A stretch of 64,000 nt of DNA from Lactuca virosa (lineage: Eukaryota; Streptophyta; Magnoliopsida; Asterales; Asteraceae), in NCBI GenBank assembly GCA_928212115.1, contig CAKMRJ010005523.1, forward strand, positions 97,794,605 to 97,858,604, written 5' to 3'. Made by a program: the position numbers and the translations under genes. The notes under the pieces were generated by a model. It did not search any database, was not told the origin of the DNA, and was given only the letters and a program-made list of their open reading frames with translations. Shown one piece after another: positions 35,401 to 48,174 of the stretch. How positions within the stretch are numbered: the first letter of the stretch is position 1; each line of letters begins with the position of its first letter.

Positions 35401-38400
35401 ATAACATGCAAAATTTAAACAAATTTAGGAACCCAAACCGACTTGGGTCCTTATGCGAATTTCGTTTGAATAGGAAAAATCTTGTTTCGTTAACCCGAAA
35501 TGATTTTCTGATCAAAGTATTGTTTTGTCCATTTCTCCATTTTGAAAACTTTAATTTTGTTATCATAGAGATTTATTTCAACTAAATCAGATTTTCTGTG
35601 AATATTTTCTTTGTATTGTATAGCCATCTTTCCAAAAACTCATTTGCTTCCTTTTTCAACATTGCTTCATATTCTTCGAGAGTGACTTCTGGATTGGAAA
35701 CAACTTTGTTTTCAACATTAACATCTTTTGATTTAACATTCCCTTTTGAAAATTGTGACTTACGTGAGTAAATCGATTTCGGTTTCTGAATTTGAGATGA
35801 ATCATTATTTTGATTAAAAGATCTTCGTGAATAAACAAATTTTGATTTAAATTCATCCCATTTTCTTCCAAAACTGTTTTCTTTTAGCCAAATTCTTTTT
35901 GTATCTCACATTTCTTTGCAATAAGTTCCTCAACAGATTTCCGAACGTTTTTCTTTTAGTTATTCTTTTCTGTTACGTATTTCATTCTTTTCCAATGAAG
36001 ATTCACTTGAAACTTCTTTTGTACCACTCGGTCCAGCCTTATCATAAAAATAGCTCACATGATTCAATGGTTCATAAATGTATTTTCCTTTTAATTTCCA
36101 GGAAGTCATTTCTGAGAGACCTTTCGTTTCATCAGCATTGTCAATTGGCATTGACCAAAAATACTCATCACACCCTTTTGCATTATCAACAGCAACCATG
36201 GATGTTAATTCAGAAGTGTCATTTTCGTCCAGTCCTTGTTTTACAAAAACCTGATTTGGAGTTTTCTAAATTCTTGGAAAACTATTGCTTCTTCTTTCAA
36301 AATTTCCGAACATTGATTTTCGACAATTTGAACAAATTCAATTGAGTTTTCAAAAACTAGACCTTTCTTTGGTTCATCAAGATTTTTCACAAAAGTCGAA
36401 CAATCAATTTCGTCTTCTACAGAAATTTCACTCATTTCGTTTTCATCAAATTCAGAAATATTCTCAGAATTAAGATTGTTATCTGAATTCAATTTCTTGG
36501 ATAATAAGCTATATTTCTGCATAACGCTCATTTTGATTTCTTGTTTCTCTATTTCGGTTAAAATATCTTTCAACATGTTTTTATTTTCTTTGGACTTAAT
36601 ATATTCTTCAATTTTATCAAGTCCAATTCTGTAAGAGTCAGAAACATTATCTCCTGAAGATATAATTGATTCACATTTATAAAATTAAGCATCAATCTCA
36701 TCTTCTTTTAGTTCAAGAAAAGGTAGAATCAGCTTATGCAAACCCTTACCTATTTTGCAATCTAAATGAAGTTGAGTTATATTGAAGTACAAACGTTTAG
36801 AAATCAAACATAAAATATTTTGTTGTTTCAAAAGTACTCTACTAACTCTCTTTAGCAAAATGACATCATCTCTAGATCTATTTAGCTCAACCTGCAAGGC
36901 TTCTATTCTTATTCTTCTCTCATCATTCTTCAATGTTATCCTACTAAGATTATCATTCATATTAGAATTATTGATATGAGTCATTTTTAAGCTATTGCTA
37001 AAATCAGAAATTGTATAACGTAAATCATTCAATTCGGAATCATAACGTGATGTAGGAATATTAAGAGATTTAAGAATAGAGTGTACCTTGTCGACAACCC
37101 TCTCACATTCACTTACTTGCTCTTTGATTGATTTCGTTGCAAAACAGCTAACTGAAGCTTTTCCACCATTAGTGAGGTATCCTTTTCTTTCCGAACTCTG
37201 AACCATCAGACATTTTCCGGCATACCCTTGCTTTTCAGATTTCATGATGAGATAATCAACATTAGTAGGTTTCCTTACTTCATCATCTTCTGAGTCAGTG
37301 GACCACACTTCAACCTTTCCGTCGTCACTGTCCTCTTGTACCATCAGCACTGGTTTCACAGTTGTTGTAGCTTTCTTTCGGAGTTCTTCGATTTTTTGAG
37401 TATAGTAAGCTTCATCCTTATCTTTCTCATTCTTCTCATGTTGTTTTCGTAGCTTACATTCTTTTGCGAAATGATTCTTGCCATCACAATAGTTGCAGTC
37501 ATATCCGGAATCACCTAGCGGCCTTCTCTTTCATCTCATCTTTATTTTGAAAGTTCTTGTAGCTCTCCTCTCTTGGATTCTCGGAATTAGAATTTACTTG
37601 CTTATACTTGCTTTGGAAACGAGAGAAATTCTTCTTGAAGAATTTCTTTAGGTTAGACACCATCAGTGCTTTATCTTCCTTAGAGAGATCATCATCAGAA
37701 ATGTCTGATTCGGAATCATCAGTAACTGACTTCTAATGCTTATCACCTATAGCAGCCAACGCCAATAATCCAACACCAGAGATTAGCTTCGCTTTAACTT
37801 CATCTTCATGTGATTTCAGAATTCCCACTAGTTTTTCTAGAGAATAGTTTTTGAACAGTTCATGAGCCTTAACAGTTGAAACTATCGATTTCCATTTAGG
37901 TTTGAGACTACTCATGAATGTTACATTTTCTTCAATAACTTGTCATTGAAGATTGTGTTTAAGCATTCTGCTCAACAAGTGATTAAAGGGATTAACAGTT
38001 TGATCGAGATTCTCTTCTGATTTTTGCACAAAGGATCCAAACTATGACAAAATTATCGTTTGTAGAGAATGTTTCAGGTCATCATCACCATAATACAATT
38101 CCTTCAGTCTGTCGCATATTTTCTTTGCAGTGTTTTATGAGTTAACAATACGAATGTGTCCAGAGGAAGACCAAATCGAATGATTTTCATTGCCTTCAAA
38201 TTACATATCAGGTTGTGCTTCTCATCATTTGCAATTTCTTTATTTTCAGCAATGATTGCATCATAGTGAGTTTGGTTTTTGACTTCTTCTCTCATACCAA
38301 AATACTTGTACGTTTCAACCGTCATTACGTGCCAAATGCTAGATACATGTGTTTCAATTCTCAGAACATAATCTTCGAAATAAAGAGCCCAAACTTCGTA

Positions 38401-38490
38401 ATCATTAGGAAAAGGGATAGGAATCCTTGTTGTTGATCCAATGATGCTTGGAAGATTGAACGAGAGAGGGTGAAGATCATCATTAGACAC
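35401..38490 (-). pseudogene. N5 gag and gag-pol linker, broken
   Basis: Gag of N5 in many short frames. The N-terminal part near 38490-38104 reads PFPNDYEVWALYFEDYVLR, the early region of UBN2-type Copia gag, and 37915-37733 reads LKPKWKSIVSTVKA and YSLEKLVGILKSHE, the later helices. The zinc knuckle CNYCDGKNHFAKEC, perfect CX2CX4HX4C, is at 37456-37497. After it comes a long charged linker (37359-35656) with coiled-coil character, as in N7. No ATG is visible at the 5' end of the first frame, and frameshifts or stops are frequent. Confidence 0.72.
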
Positions 38491-38705
38491 GTTAGAGAGA
38501 ATTCAATGAAATTGAATATAGAATCAGATATGTAAGCTTAAATCAAGTTCAAGGGAAAATGAAATATTTAGGTCTCACATCAACAATCAATTTGCAACGA
38601 AGAAATTGCAAAATACGGAAATGATTGAGACAACAAAAATAAATCTAAAATAACTGAAAACCCTTAACTGGACAGAAGAATAGCGATTAGATTACACTAT
38701 CTCCT

Positions 38706-38717
38706 GCTCTGATACCA
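38706..38717 (-). other. N5 primer-binding site
   Basis: TGGTATCAGAGC on the - strand, one base inside the 5' LTR. It fits initiator-Met tRNA. The leader 38491-38705 holds no gene. Confidence 0.82.
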
Positions 38718-38718
38718 A

Positions 38719-39022
38719 TGGTTAGAATAAAATGATCATCACATTCTATATGATAAGACGAAGTAAGAAATGAATCAATGATTTGGAATGATAATGATTG
38801 AAATGAGATTAATCTTCATTCACTTAGCATTAGAAAAATTTGTATACAAGATCGGAACTATTCTTTCTATGCTTGAAAAAGGTTGTCTAAACAGACAAAA
38901 ACAGTACACTATATACACACAAAAGAAAATAATTCTGAAAGCAGACATGCCGATTGCGGAATCGGAACAAGACTAAATTCCGAAAACAACCATTTTGACA
39001 CAACACAATAAATGACTTAACA
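38719..39022 (-). repeat. N5 5' LTR
   Basis: 304 bases from TGGTTAGAATAAAATG to ACTTAACA. The outer 20 or so bases have no counterpart in the 3' LTR. Short for a Sirevirus LTR, so a shortened LTR is possible. Confidence 0.7.
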
Positions 39023-39992
39023 CTTTTGCATGGCTTAATGGGACCAAAACCTAAATACAATCCATAATACACACCCAAACCCATGCATGCACCAAATTAA
39101 CTCATTAGCACGACATTTTTATGAATAAGGAACCTCCCAAATGCTAAGATCCAACATTCTAAGGTCTTGAAGTAGCTCATACTCACAAGGATGACTCTAA
39201 GGACCAAAATGAACCCAAAATACTCCTTAAACTAGATCTAACATCTAGAGTCATCAAGTGAGAAACTTTATACCTCCAGAAGATAGATCAAGGTGCACAA
39301 ATCCTAGATCCAAAAGCTTCAAGTAATCCCACACCTCTCCAAGAAGCTCCTTTCTCTTCAAAGATCATCAAAATGCATGAAATACCAAAAAAGCTCAAGA
39401 ACCACATCAATGGAGGCTAGGGTTTCGATTTGTGGGTTTAAATGGATGGAGGCTAAAGATAATAGGTTTTGGTGTTGAGTTAAGGAGCTTAAATAAGGTC
39501 CAAGACCATAAATTAGGGTTTGGGTCTGACTGGAGTACGCCATGCGTAACTCTGGTACGCCCAACGTACTCCAAGGAGCACCCACAACTACCTTTCCTTG
39601 TACGCCCCGCGTACTTCCCAAGTACGCCCCGCGTACTAGGCTAGCCCCTAATCCTTTAAACTTCCAAACGCCATATCTTCTTCGTTCTAACTCCGATTTC
39701 AACGATCTTTATATCCACGTATAGGTAACAAGAAGCTCTACACTTATACCAACTTATACTTGCCTTAAAACGTCCCGAACTAAAATCCCAAAATTCAACA
39801 AGAGCCCGAAATGACACTTTACCAATATAACCCTGGCTCTAAAACACAAACCGATCTCCCAGATCATCTGAATTACATTACCCACACCCAAATGGGTCTA
39901 AATCTCTCTTTCCCAAAGGCCCTAATCCTTGTGATATCCAATCTTCGGTTCTCCACACCGAATAAGGAAACAATTTTGAACAGGGTGTTACA
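39023..39992 (-). repeat. N4 3' LTR, inner part
   Basis: Continues the LTR cut at 5541. It aligns with about 45718-46686 and ends GTGTTACA. Two palindromes of the GTACGCCCCGCGTACT type lie at 39600-39615 and 39621-39637. Confidence 0.86.
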
Positions 39993-40007
39993 ACTCTCCC
40001 CCGCTTA
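39993..40007 (-). other. N4 polypurine tract
   Basis: TAAGCGGGGGAGAGT on the - strand, abutting the 3' LTR. Confidence 0.8.
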
Positions 40008-41984
40008 AATCAGATTTTGACCTCGAAATCATTCTTTACCACCCTCCTAGAAACCAATGTTCCGAAAAAAACCTTCTAGCACTGAACAAATCACCGCTCC
40101 TTTAACTGTCGAACCAATGCGTTACTGCTATCATTCTGAAGTCCCATAACTTGCCTGACCTCCACACAGGTGGAACCAATCCGAAACACCATCACAAGAT
40201 CCTTTTTCTATCATTAGAACTAAGACATCCTTTTAACTCTAAACCCTTCAACTAATACCCTTGGCATACAGATTCCTTAATACATAGCTTGCTAAAGTAA
40301 GATCTTTACATATATACACTAACAGCTCTCAACACGAGTCTCGAACAAAAGCCAAATTGGTAAATAACTCATAACCTGAGATCTAAGGATTTGTACTTGT
40401 ATTGCACCCGAAATCTTGTGATTCAATGCAACCATTTACTAAACAGGGATATGAAAACCCCTAATCCACCGCTGAGACTGCCAGTCTCACACTTGGTCCA
40501 ACTGCAAGGTCCTAAAAGTCCAACTGATAAGGTTGCCCTATCCTATGCACCACACTCATGCCACTCACTTACCACATATCCGTCCCGCTATAACCAAGAT
40601 CCAATACCTCGACCCAACCGGTCTCTACCGGGTCTCCCCCGCACTGACATAACCATACTGGCCTTGCCCATAGGTCTCACCCAGTTGAGAGCTACTCAGG
40701 CCCAACCTTGCCTTGGACCCCAACGGTCCTCCTCCCATAACAAGGAAATGCTCTCTAGCAACACTAACTGCCTTTCCCTAGGCACGAGTTGATCCTCTTT
40801 TGCTCCAACGACCACCCAATGATGGTCTACCTTAATCTGGTGAATACTACGATCCCATCGCAGACTCATAACATTTCAACAACTTAATAATATCCTGGTG
40901 AATGCTACAGTCACCCCGCAGTCTTACCATACTCCTATTCCTCCATGGTCACTGGCCATGGTCTTACCACAACTTTACCGTACTAAACAAAATCATCCTG
41001 AGTCGAACCTGCATCTGACTATATCCCAATCAGGTGTTTGGGTCATGCTTCGAACCCCAAAGCCTTAATCAGACAAGAATTGGCAGAGAGGCCCTAACAC
41101 CACCCTCGACCTAGATCCATCCACATACCCACCATGCGTCACTACTAATGTGAACCAAGACCCAAATATCCTTTTTACGCAATCCCTTAGACCAAAATAT
41201 TCTCCCCTACTTGGGTTTGACTGCGCCTTTCCAATCCTCAAGATATGATGGATTTCCAATCCATCTCATAACCTTACGATTCAAAATTGACGACAACCTG
41301 AGCTTACAAATGCCAGCGTTCCATTACTAGCCAATCTTGATGATCGCACAACTCTTGAAATCCAGATGAATACTCCCCGAAATCTCAGTAAGTCCGATAA
41401 CCCCAATCACTTCCCATGATACAGCACCAAATCCTTAAGTCCTTTATGTTGGTGAAAAAGACTATAAAACTTGACCGGAACTGACGAATCTTCAATCTAA
41501 CTTCCCATTATCATAAGGATCTCTGCATTTTATCCATCTTCAACCTTCGCGGTTATGAAATTTCCATGGCACCTCCAATGTCCAAACAAGCTCATGCGAC
41601 TGCCACCACCATCTTCTTGCTACCACTCCTCCCCTAGCAACGGTAGTGATTGGACCCAAAGGCCCCTCCATGGACGACTGCCATTCCTACCTGAACAAAC
41701 ACTAATATGTATGAACTCAGCCTTCATTGTTGAACTCATACTGATAATTTCTGCATAGACCTTGCAAACGATACCCCTGAATTGACCCCATAAATATACC
41801 GGAAGAACAACCGCTCAACTGAATCCCACTCAACAAGATACGACCCTCTAATAATTCATAGCATGCAAAAATGGAATATAACAATTCCCGACGATATAAC
41901 CCAGGGAAATTGGAGAACTAAACTAAAGATGATGCTTACACATACCAATACAAGATTCCAAGGAAAATATAAATACTGACAATA
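40008..41984 (-). other. N4 interior downstream of gag, non-coding
   Basis: I find no protease DSG, reverse transcriptase YVDD/YIDD, RNase H or integrase motif on either strand. The C-rich + strand gives long but meaningless frames. This is the region in which pol would lie in a complete Gypsy element. Confidence 0.6.
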
Positions 41985-43180
41985 AGCATGAAGAAAGTAA
42001 AAGATACATACCCGCAATAGCATCTGATGAAACTCTGGCCTCCCCTGACTGACACTGCAATGCTCGGCTCCTCGCTGTTGGGGCTCCTGCCCTACCCTCA
42101 TGAACGTCAGTGATCCCCAAAGTAACCGGAGCAGGTGCACTCACTGCTCCACCCCTCATCATCGGACAGTCGGCATTCTTGTGGCCCAGCTGGTTGTAGT
42201 GCAAACACATTGGAACCGGCCCACGGGGCAGTCCCTACTAAAATGACCCATCTGACCACAGCTGAAGCATCCTCGACCTGTCTCTCGACATCCTCCCTCA
42301 TGGGTCCTCCCACACTTGGCACAATGTTCCAACCCTTATGGACTCCCCAACATGAGTCCTAAGGCTTGGGACTCTTCACATGGCCCCCTGAAAACTGATT
42401 CTTCTCTAACTTCCTCTTCCTAAGGTGCTCCAAATCAATCTCACACTCTCGGGCTCTAGCAATCATATCATTCAGGGTCTCGCACCCTGACCAACTCACT
42501 AACTCCCCCGATATCATCCCTCAGCATATCTTGGTACCTCACCTTCGTCATCTCCTCGTCACCTGCATACTGTAGAACTAACAAAGCTTTATCCTGGACC
42601 TTGGCAGTGATCTCTGCCACAATCTTAGTCGTCTAGCGAAGGTCCTGAAACTCTGTCACCAACTGTTGCACCTCAATAGCTGGTGCAAACTCGGCCCTAA
42701 ATCGGGTCACGAACTCATCCCAAGTCATCGTCTCCAAGGCTTCGCCTCCCAAAGTGAAGTCTACCTCCTCCGACCAATCTTGATCTCTGTCTTTCAAAAG
42801 ACAGGAGGCAAATTTGACCTTCGACCCCTCGTGGCAGAAACTCGTCCGGAAAGCGTTAGCCATATTTGCTATCTATCTCCTACTGCAAATGGGGTCCTTC
42901 TCCCCAAAGAACTCGGGACCTCCACAAGCACGAAACTCACAGAAGGAAAGAGCGCAAGCTCCAACAATAGCTATAACCTCATTACGGAATGCGCCCAAAC
43001 GCTCATCCAAAATCTCCACAATCCCCCCTTGTCCATACCGAGAATCACCGGAGTCTGCTCCAAAATACTATGGGTAATCTCCAACAAGATGAACTCTCGC
43101 ATCCATTCATCGATTGGCTCAGTACCTGCACCTAAGCCGAAACCAGAACCTGAACCCCCTTCCTGAGTGCTCATCACCAT
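41985..43180 (-). pseudogene. N4 gag (Gypsy retrotrans_gag, two zinc knuckles)
   Basis: Starts at the ATG at 43180 (MVMSTQEGGSGSGFG). The central retrotrans_gag region reads MANAFRTSFCHEGSKVKFAS, CLLKDRDQDW and TWDEFVTRFRAEFAPAIEVQ (42863-42640). Two knuckles follow: CFSCGQMGHFSRDC at 42228-42269, perfect, and CLHYNQLGHKNADC at 42166-42207, in which the second Cys is Tyr. They lie in different frames, so at least one frameshift lies between or near them, and others lie near 42970 and 42600. The end (SRALQCQSGEARVSS, then AG) corresponds to the stretch just before the protease of complete elements, after which homology is lost. Gag would form the particle and bind RNA. Confidence 0.78.
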
Positions 43181-44628
43181 TCTGGAAAACAACCATGCAA
43201 ATGATCAGCACATAACCATGAATCCTTATTGAACAGGCTTCCTAGACTCTCCGTGACTCTCCTCGATTCGATTATGGATCCTGTGCTTTCAGTAGTACAG
43301 GCCCAATACTACCATCCACACCTATCCATACTTTCCTCAAGAATCATCTCGAATCCACCAAGTCACTTTCTCAACTGATACTCCAAGTACTCGATAAACA
43401 ACGCATGCCAACCAACTACAACACATCCTAGGATTTCCTAGGTTCCCGACCTCACCCTGCCATCATCTGCTGAAGAAATCCCAATAATGTCACTTAACTA
43501 CTTCATGAATACAATCACATGCATCAAATCTTAGATAATCCTTCGAGTGAAAGACTCATCCCTACAACGGTTAGACTCAAACAAGAGTTGTGCTGTAGGG
43601 TAAAATCCGTCACTCTGAGATTATTTAACATATGACACATGTGACTTAACATATTCAAATAATAGTTAGCTCACATCATCATGAGTCCCACAAAGCACAA
43701 AGCAAGCAACATTCATGCAGTAACACTCCAAGTCACAGCCAAACAGAGGACATCTTAATCTCGCTTCCTACCAAGAAAGATTTCAAATCTAGCATAACAT
43801 CCAATTACTCATAGGCTACAAGGCATCACATATCAGGCCAATCCATACACCAAATATTTCTGCAACTGAGTAACATGAAACACGTTATGGATCTAACTAA
43901 ACAACTCAGGATTATCCATTCGATAAGCAACCCAGTCTAACCAGGCCAGAACCCTAAAAAGGACTGATGTACCTGGGGGAACCACCATGTGCTTCCCGCC
44001 ATCAGCTGCATAAGGAATTTCCCCTAACATCCTCTAACTAGCTCACAAATAAAATTATATATTGCTGACACCAGATAATTCTTCAAATGGAAGGTCTCAC
44101 ACTACAACGGTTGGACTAAAAAAGAGTTGCACAATAGAGATAAAACCTAACCTTCTAAAATTATCTCGTATCAACAATATGTAACTTAATATGCTCATTT
44201 ACTAGTTAGTTGAGGTTAATGGAAACTCCTAAAGGCACAAAGCAAGCAGCATTCGAGCATCGAGTAATCGGAACAAGCTTAACCTAAATAGACCATCCTA
44301 TCACTAACTGATCAAAACTAGCATGCAATTCTATAAGCTCATATAGTAGGTATATAAAGGCATCTCTCCTAACATTCTATCATGCAAACCCTGAGCCGAT
44401 CCTTAGCCCTAACTAGCATCCGATTCACAGATTCATAAATCAAAGCATATCATAAACATATATGGGTATTTTGGGAAAAGTTACTTGAGCTCGTCCGATT
44501 GCATGCACCACAACCTTTTTCCTTTTTTAGAAAGCCATTTTTATAAAACATTTATTTTTGAAAAAATCTACCAAACCCTCAGTTTGAGTTCAGACACACC
44601 TGAGGTATGTCCGAATCTCTCAAACTAA
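43181..44628 (-). other. N4 5' leader
   Basis: No gene. It contains a diverged direct repeat of about 200-250 bases (near 43535-43720 and 44075-44260), each with CTACAACGGTTGGACT-like and GCACAAAGCAAGCA words. Such internal duplication is common in long retrotransposon leaders. Confidence 0.6.
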
Positions 44629-44641
44629 GGCTCTGATACCA
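44629..44641 (-). other. N4 primer-binding site
   Basis: TGGTATCAGAGCC on the - strand, three bases inside the 5' LTR. Confidence 0.85.
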
Positions 44642-44644
44642 ACT

Positions 44645-46686
44645 TGTTACGTCCCAAAATTGAAGACCAAAAATTTCAATTTTATGTTCATAAAATCATT
44701 ATCCAAAACAATATCATAAAACCATAGGGAACTCAGAGTACGTCAATAAACATCCAAATACATCAGAGTCATATAAAATGCAGAACAATGTGGTGTGTGT
44801 AATACAGTCATCCCGAGCTCTTCCCTTTTGGTGTATTTCAACCGGATACTATCAAGCATATCTGGGTGCTTGCCTACCCCTTCTATCTATTTCAATCGGG
44901 TACTATCAAGTATATCTGGGTGCTTGCAATCCCCTTCGGTCTATTTCAACCGGATACCGGGTCTATTTCACCCCTACTACTACCCCATAATATCATAACA
45001 AAATCACATAATCATCAAGCAAATACAGGCATAACTGAAAATTGTCACGAAGATAATCATCATACTACATCATAAACTAGTGGGCCGATATTAGTGCCTT
45101 CGACCCACAGCTACTACGAAGGAAGACTCGCGTCAAGCTGTATAATCACTCAGATAAAATCGCAGTCTGCTGGTCTGAAAATTCCCGCGCTAACATCATC
45201 AAATAAATATCCCATTAATAATTGGATCATGACCCATAATCTAGGTTAATTGTCCAATATCCAGGGTAAAAGAGCTTTTTACCCTTTTTCTTACTTTGCC
45301 TAAAACCAAGGCCCAACCTATTGTTCAAAAGGCCCAAATTCATTAAATGGCATCTCAAGACCCAATATGGCCCAACTTCCTAGTTGGGCCCAAAAACCAT
45401 CATGGGACCAATACAAAGAAAGCCCATAGACTATCCATGGACTAAAGTCAAAGGTCCAATGACCCAACAAGGCCCAAACCTTAAAAGTCCCAAAATGACA
45501 TTCTGGGGAGTACGCCCCATGTACTCAGCCATGAAGCACAATACACAAGTTAATGATGCATGTCACTCTCATTATGCTGAACATACTCCTATACGCCCAT
45601 CGTACTCTTCAAAATGCCAAATACGCACCAAAAACTTTTAATGGTTAAGACAAAGACTCCGAAACTTAAATATGACCTTAAAGAGATGTCTTAACACGCA
45701 AAGTTGGCAACATTACTCCTTTGCATGGCTTAATGGGACCAACCTTAATATAATCCATAATAAACACCCAAACTAATGCATGCACCAAAATAACTCATCA
45801 AGATGACATTTTTATGAGCAAGGAACCTCCCATATGCCAAGATCCAGCATTCTAAGCTCTTGGAGTAGCTCATACTCACAAGGATGACCCTAAGGACCAA
45901 AATGAACCAAAAATAGTCCTTAAACTAGATTTAACATCTATATTCATCAAGTTAGAAACTTTATACCTCTAGAAGATTGATCAAGGTGCATAAAGCCAAG
46001 ATTAAAAAGCTTCAAGTAATCCCACACCTCTCCACGAAGCTGCTTATTCTTCAAAGATCACCAAAATGCATGAAATACCAAAAAAAGCTCAAGAACCACA
46101 TCAATGGAGATTAGGGTTTTGATTCTAGGGTTTAAACGGATGGAGGCTGAAGATAATAGGGTTTGGTGTTGTGTTATGGAGCTTAAATAGGCTCCAAGAC
46201 CCTAAATTAGGGTTGGGGTCTGACTGGAGTACGTCATGCGTAACTCTGATACACCCAACATACTCCAAGGAGCACCTGAGACTTCCTTGCCTAGTACGCC
46301 CTGCGTACTTCCCAAATACGCCCCGCGTACTAGGCTGAGCCCTAATCATTCAAAGTTCCAAATGCCATATCTTCTTCGTTCTAACTCTGATTTCGACGAT
46401 CTTTATATCCACTGATAGGTGACAATAAGCTCTACACTTATATCAACTCATACTTGCCTTAAAACTTCCCGAGCTAAAATCCTAAAATTCAACAAAAGCC
46501 CGAACTGAAACTTCACCGATATATCCCTTGGCTCCAAAATACAAAACGAACTTCCAGATCATCTAAATTACATTACCCACACCAAACGGGTCTAAATCTC
46601 TCTTTCCCAAAGGTCCTAAGCCTTGTGATATCTGATCTTTGGTTCACCGCCCCGAATAAGGAAACGATTCGGAACAGGGTGTTACA
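44645..46686 (-). repeat. N4 5' LTR
   Basis: 2,042 uninterrupted bases from TGTTACGTCCC to GTGTTACA, followed by the target duplication AATCA. Confidence 0.9.
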
Positions 46687-46826
46687 AATCAGGTGAGTGC
46701 ATAGTTATGAGCATGACATTAATACAAGTATTCATTAATAGTATTAAATATCTATTGGAAGTTTAAATGTGAAAATATATGCTTATTAAATGTTATATGT
46801 GCTAGAGGTATATATACATACATACA

Positions 46827-46886
<60 letters not shown>

Positions 46887-48174
46887 ATTATTATCTGATA
46901 ATAATAATAGAATTATTATTACCGAGAAGATTAATGTATATTAAAACCTAATAATCTGTATTAAATATGTACACTAAACTAGGATAGTGTTGCCTAGACA
47001 TAGTTGGTATTGGAAGTTGATGACATGGACTGTAGTCTAGTCTAGTTTCTAAACTAAGGTGTACAAAGGATGTTTAGATCCAATTAAGTTGGATAATAGT
47101 CATACTCTATATTGGGATGATCTTGTAAGACTGTATTGACAATGAATAGTGAACTTGTCTACTTAAAAACTAAGGTATGTCAAGCACATTTAGTTCGAGT
47201 TAAATCGAAATATTGTTAGTTATACCTTGTATTTTAAAGATATTATACAAATATTAAAGTTTGTATTGGAGGTTGATTACGTGTATTGTAATCTTGTCTA
47301 TTTATAGACTAAGACCCTAAGAGATGCATAGTATTGGAGGTTGATTACGTGTATTGTAATCTTGGTGGGTTACGGGTGCATACAGGAGTACTAAATTAGT
47401 ATTCCCCCTCCTTTTCTTTTTAGACAGTCATAAAGGATAAGTCTGTATCAAACCATTAGCAGGGTATGTCTAAGTTATCTGTTGGAGTAAGATGATCACC
47501 ACTCATTACTTTACATAGCCTTGTGGAATCTTTACGAGAAAATCATTCTTGTAGGTGTTAATGAAATGTGTGTTCATTCGATGTACTCCATTTCCCCTAA
47601 TTTGTTGTCTTTATTAATCCTCGTCTGCTACCAAGGAATCCCCAAAGTAGTATAGTCAACTCGTTGCTTACAATGATCCATCGGGATAGATTTTGTAAGC
47701 TCAATGTATTAGGATGTAAGGATCGATGTGATGGGTAATTCATGGAAAAATGTCTTATGGATGTTTATGATGTGTTGATTTGGATGACGGTCACTTTTTA
47801 AATGTTTACTAATTATGGATTTTTGTTATAATACATTGTGGGTTTGAAAAACCTAAGTATCTCACCAAGTTTCCCAACTTGGCCCACTCAATTTATATAC
47901 ATCATAGCTAGTGGTGTTAAGATTAAGGAAGATTTGAATATGATGTTGAGTGATTGAAGAGAAGACTTGAAATAGTGTTTAGGACCGTTAGGTCTTTACA
48001 ATATAACATATGTTGTGTATTGATTATGACATCCTTAGAGTTTTTATTATTTTGAGACAATCATTTGTACTCAAAATCTTTTAATGTACTGGGATTTTCC
48101 GCAAATAAAGATGTTATGAATTTTAAAAAAGTAAAGATATTTTTTTCGGTTTTGAAAAAATAGGGGATGTCACA
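46687..48174. mobile_element. N3: probable solo LTR, right part
   Basis: Continues the LTR from 4291. It ends GGGGATGTCACA. It includes a direct repeat, GGAGGTTGATTACGTGTATTGTAATCTTG (cited in part), at about 47268 and 47335. No reading frame of note. Confidence 0.58.
46811..46883. repeat. (CATA)n-(TA)n microsatellite
   Basis: About ten CATA units followed by a TA run, within the N3 LTR. Confidence 0.92.

Larger units (their letters stand above)
5542..39022 (-). mobile_element. N5: Sirevirus-type Copia element with env-like gene, interrupted by N6
   Basis: On the - strand the order is 5' LTR (38719-39022), primer-binding site TGGTATCAGAGC, gag, protease, integrase, reverse transcriptase, RNase H, env-like gene, 3' LTR (5542-5822). 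This order is typical of Copia with the additional downstream gene of the Sirevirus lineage (as in SIRE1). The bases flanking it are CATTT (5537-5541) and CTTTT (39023-39027), a target duplication with one mismatch. It sits in the N4 3' LTR. All enzymatic domains carry inactivating changes, and N6 splits the reverse transcriptase at 12255/33247. Confidence 0.82.
4292..46686 (-). mobile_element. N4: Gypsy-type gag-only LTR element (TR-GAG), interrupted by N5
   Basis: LTRs of about 2.0-2.2 kb begin TGTAACGTCCC/TGTTACGTCCC and end GTGTTACA. The five bases flanking the whole element are AATCA on both sides (4287-4291 and 46687-46691), a perfect target duplication. A polypurine tract (as CTCCCCCGCTTA on the + strand) follows the left LTR at 39993, and a primer-binding site matching TGGTATCAGAGCC lies at 44629-44641 next to the right LTR. 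These fix the element on the - strand. The interior (39993-44644, 4.65 kb) encodes only a decayed gag. I see no protease, reverse transcriptase, RNase H or integrase, so it would depend on proteins from another element. N5 is inserted in its 3' LTR. Confidence 0.85.

Noticed and set aside
40391..40792. 133-codon + strand frame
   Set aside because: Product of the C-rich + strand of N4, no domain, opposite to the element's sense.
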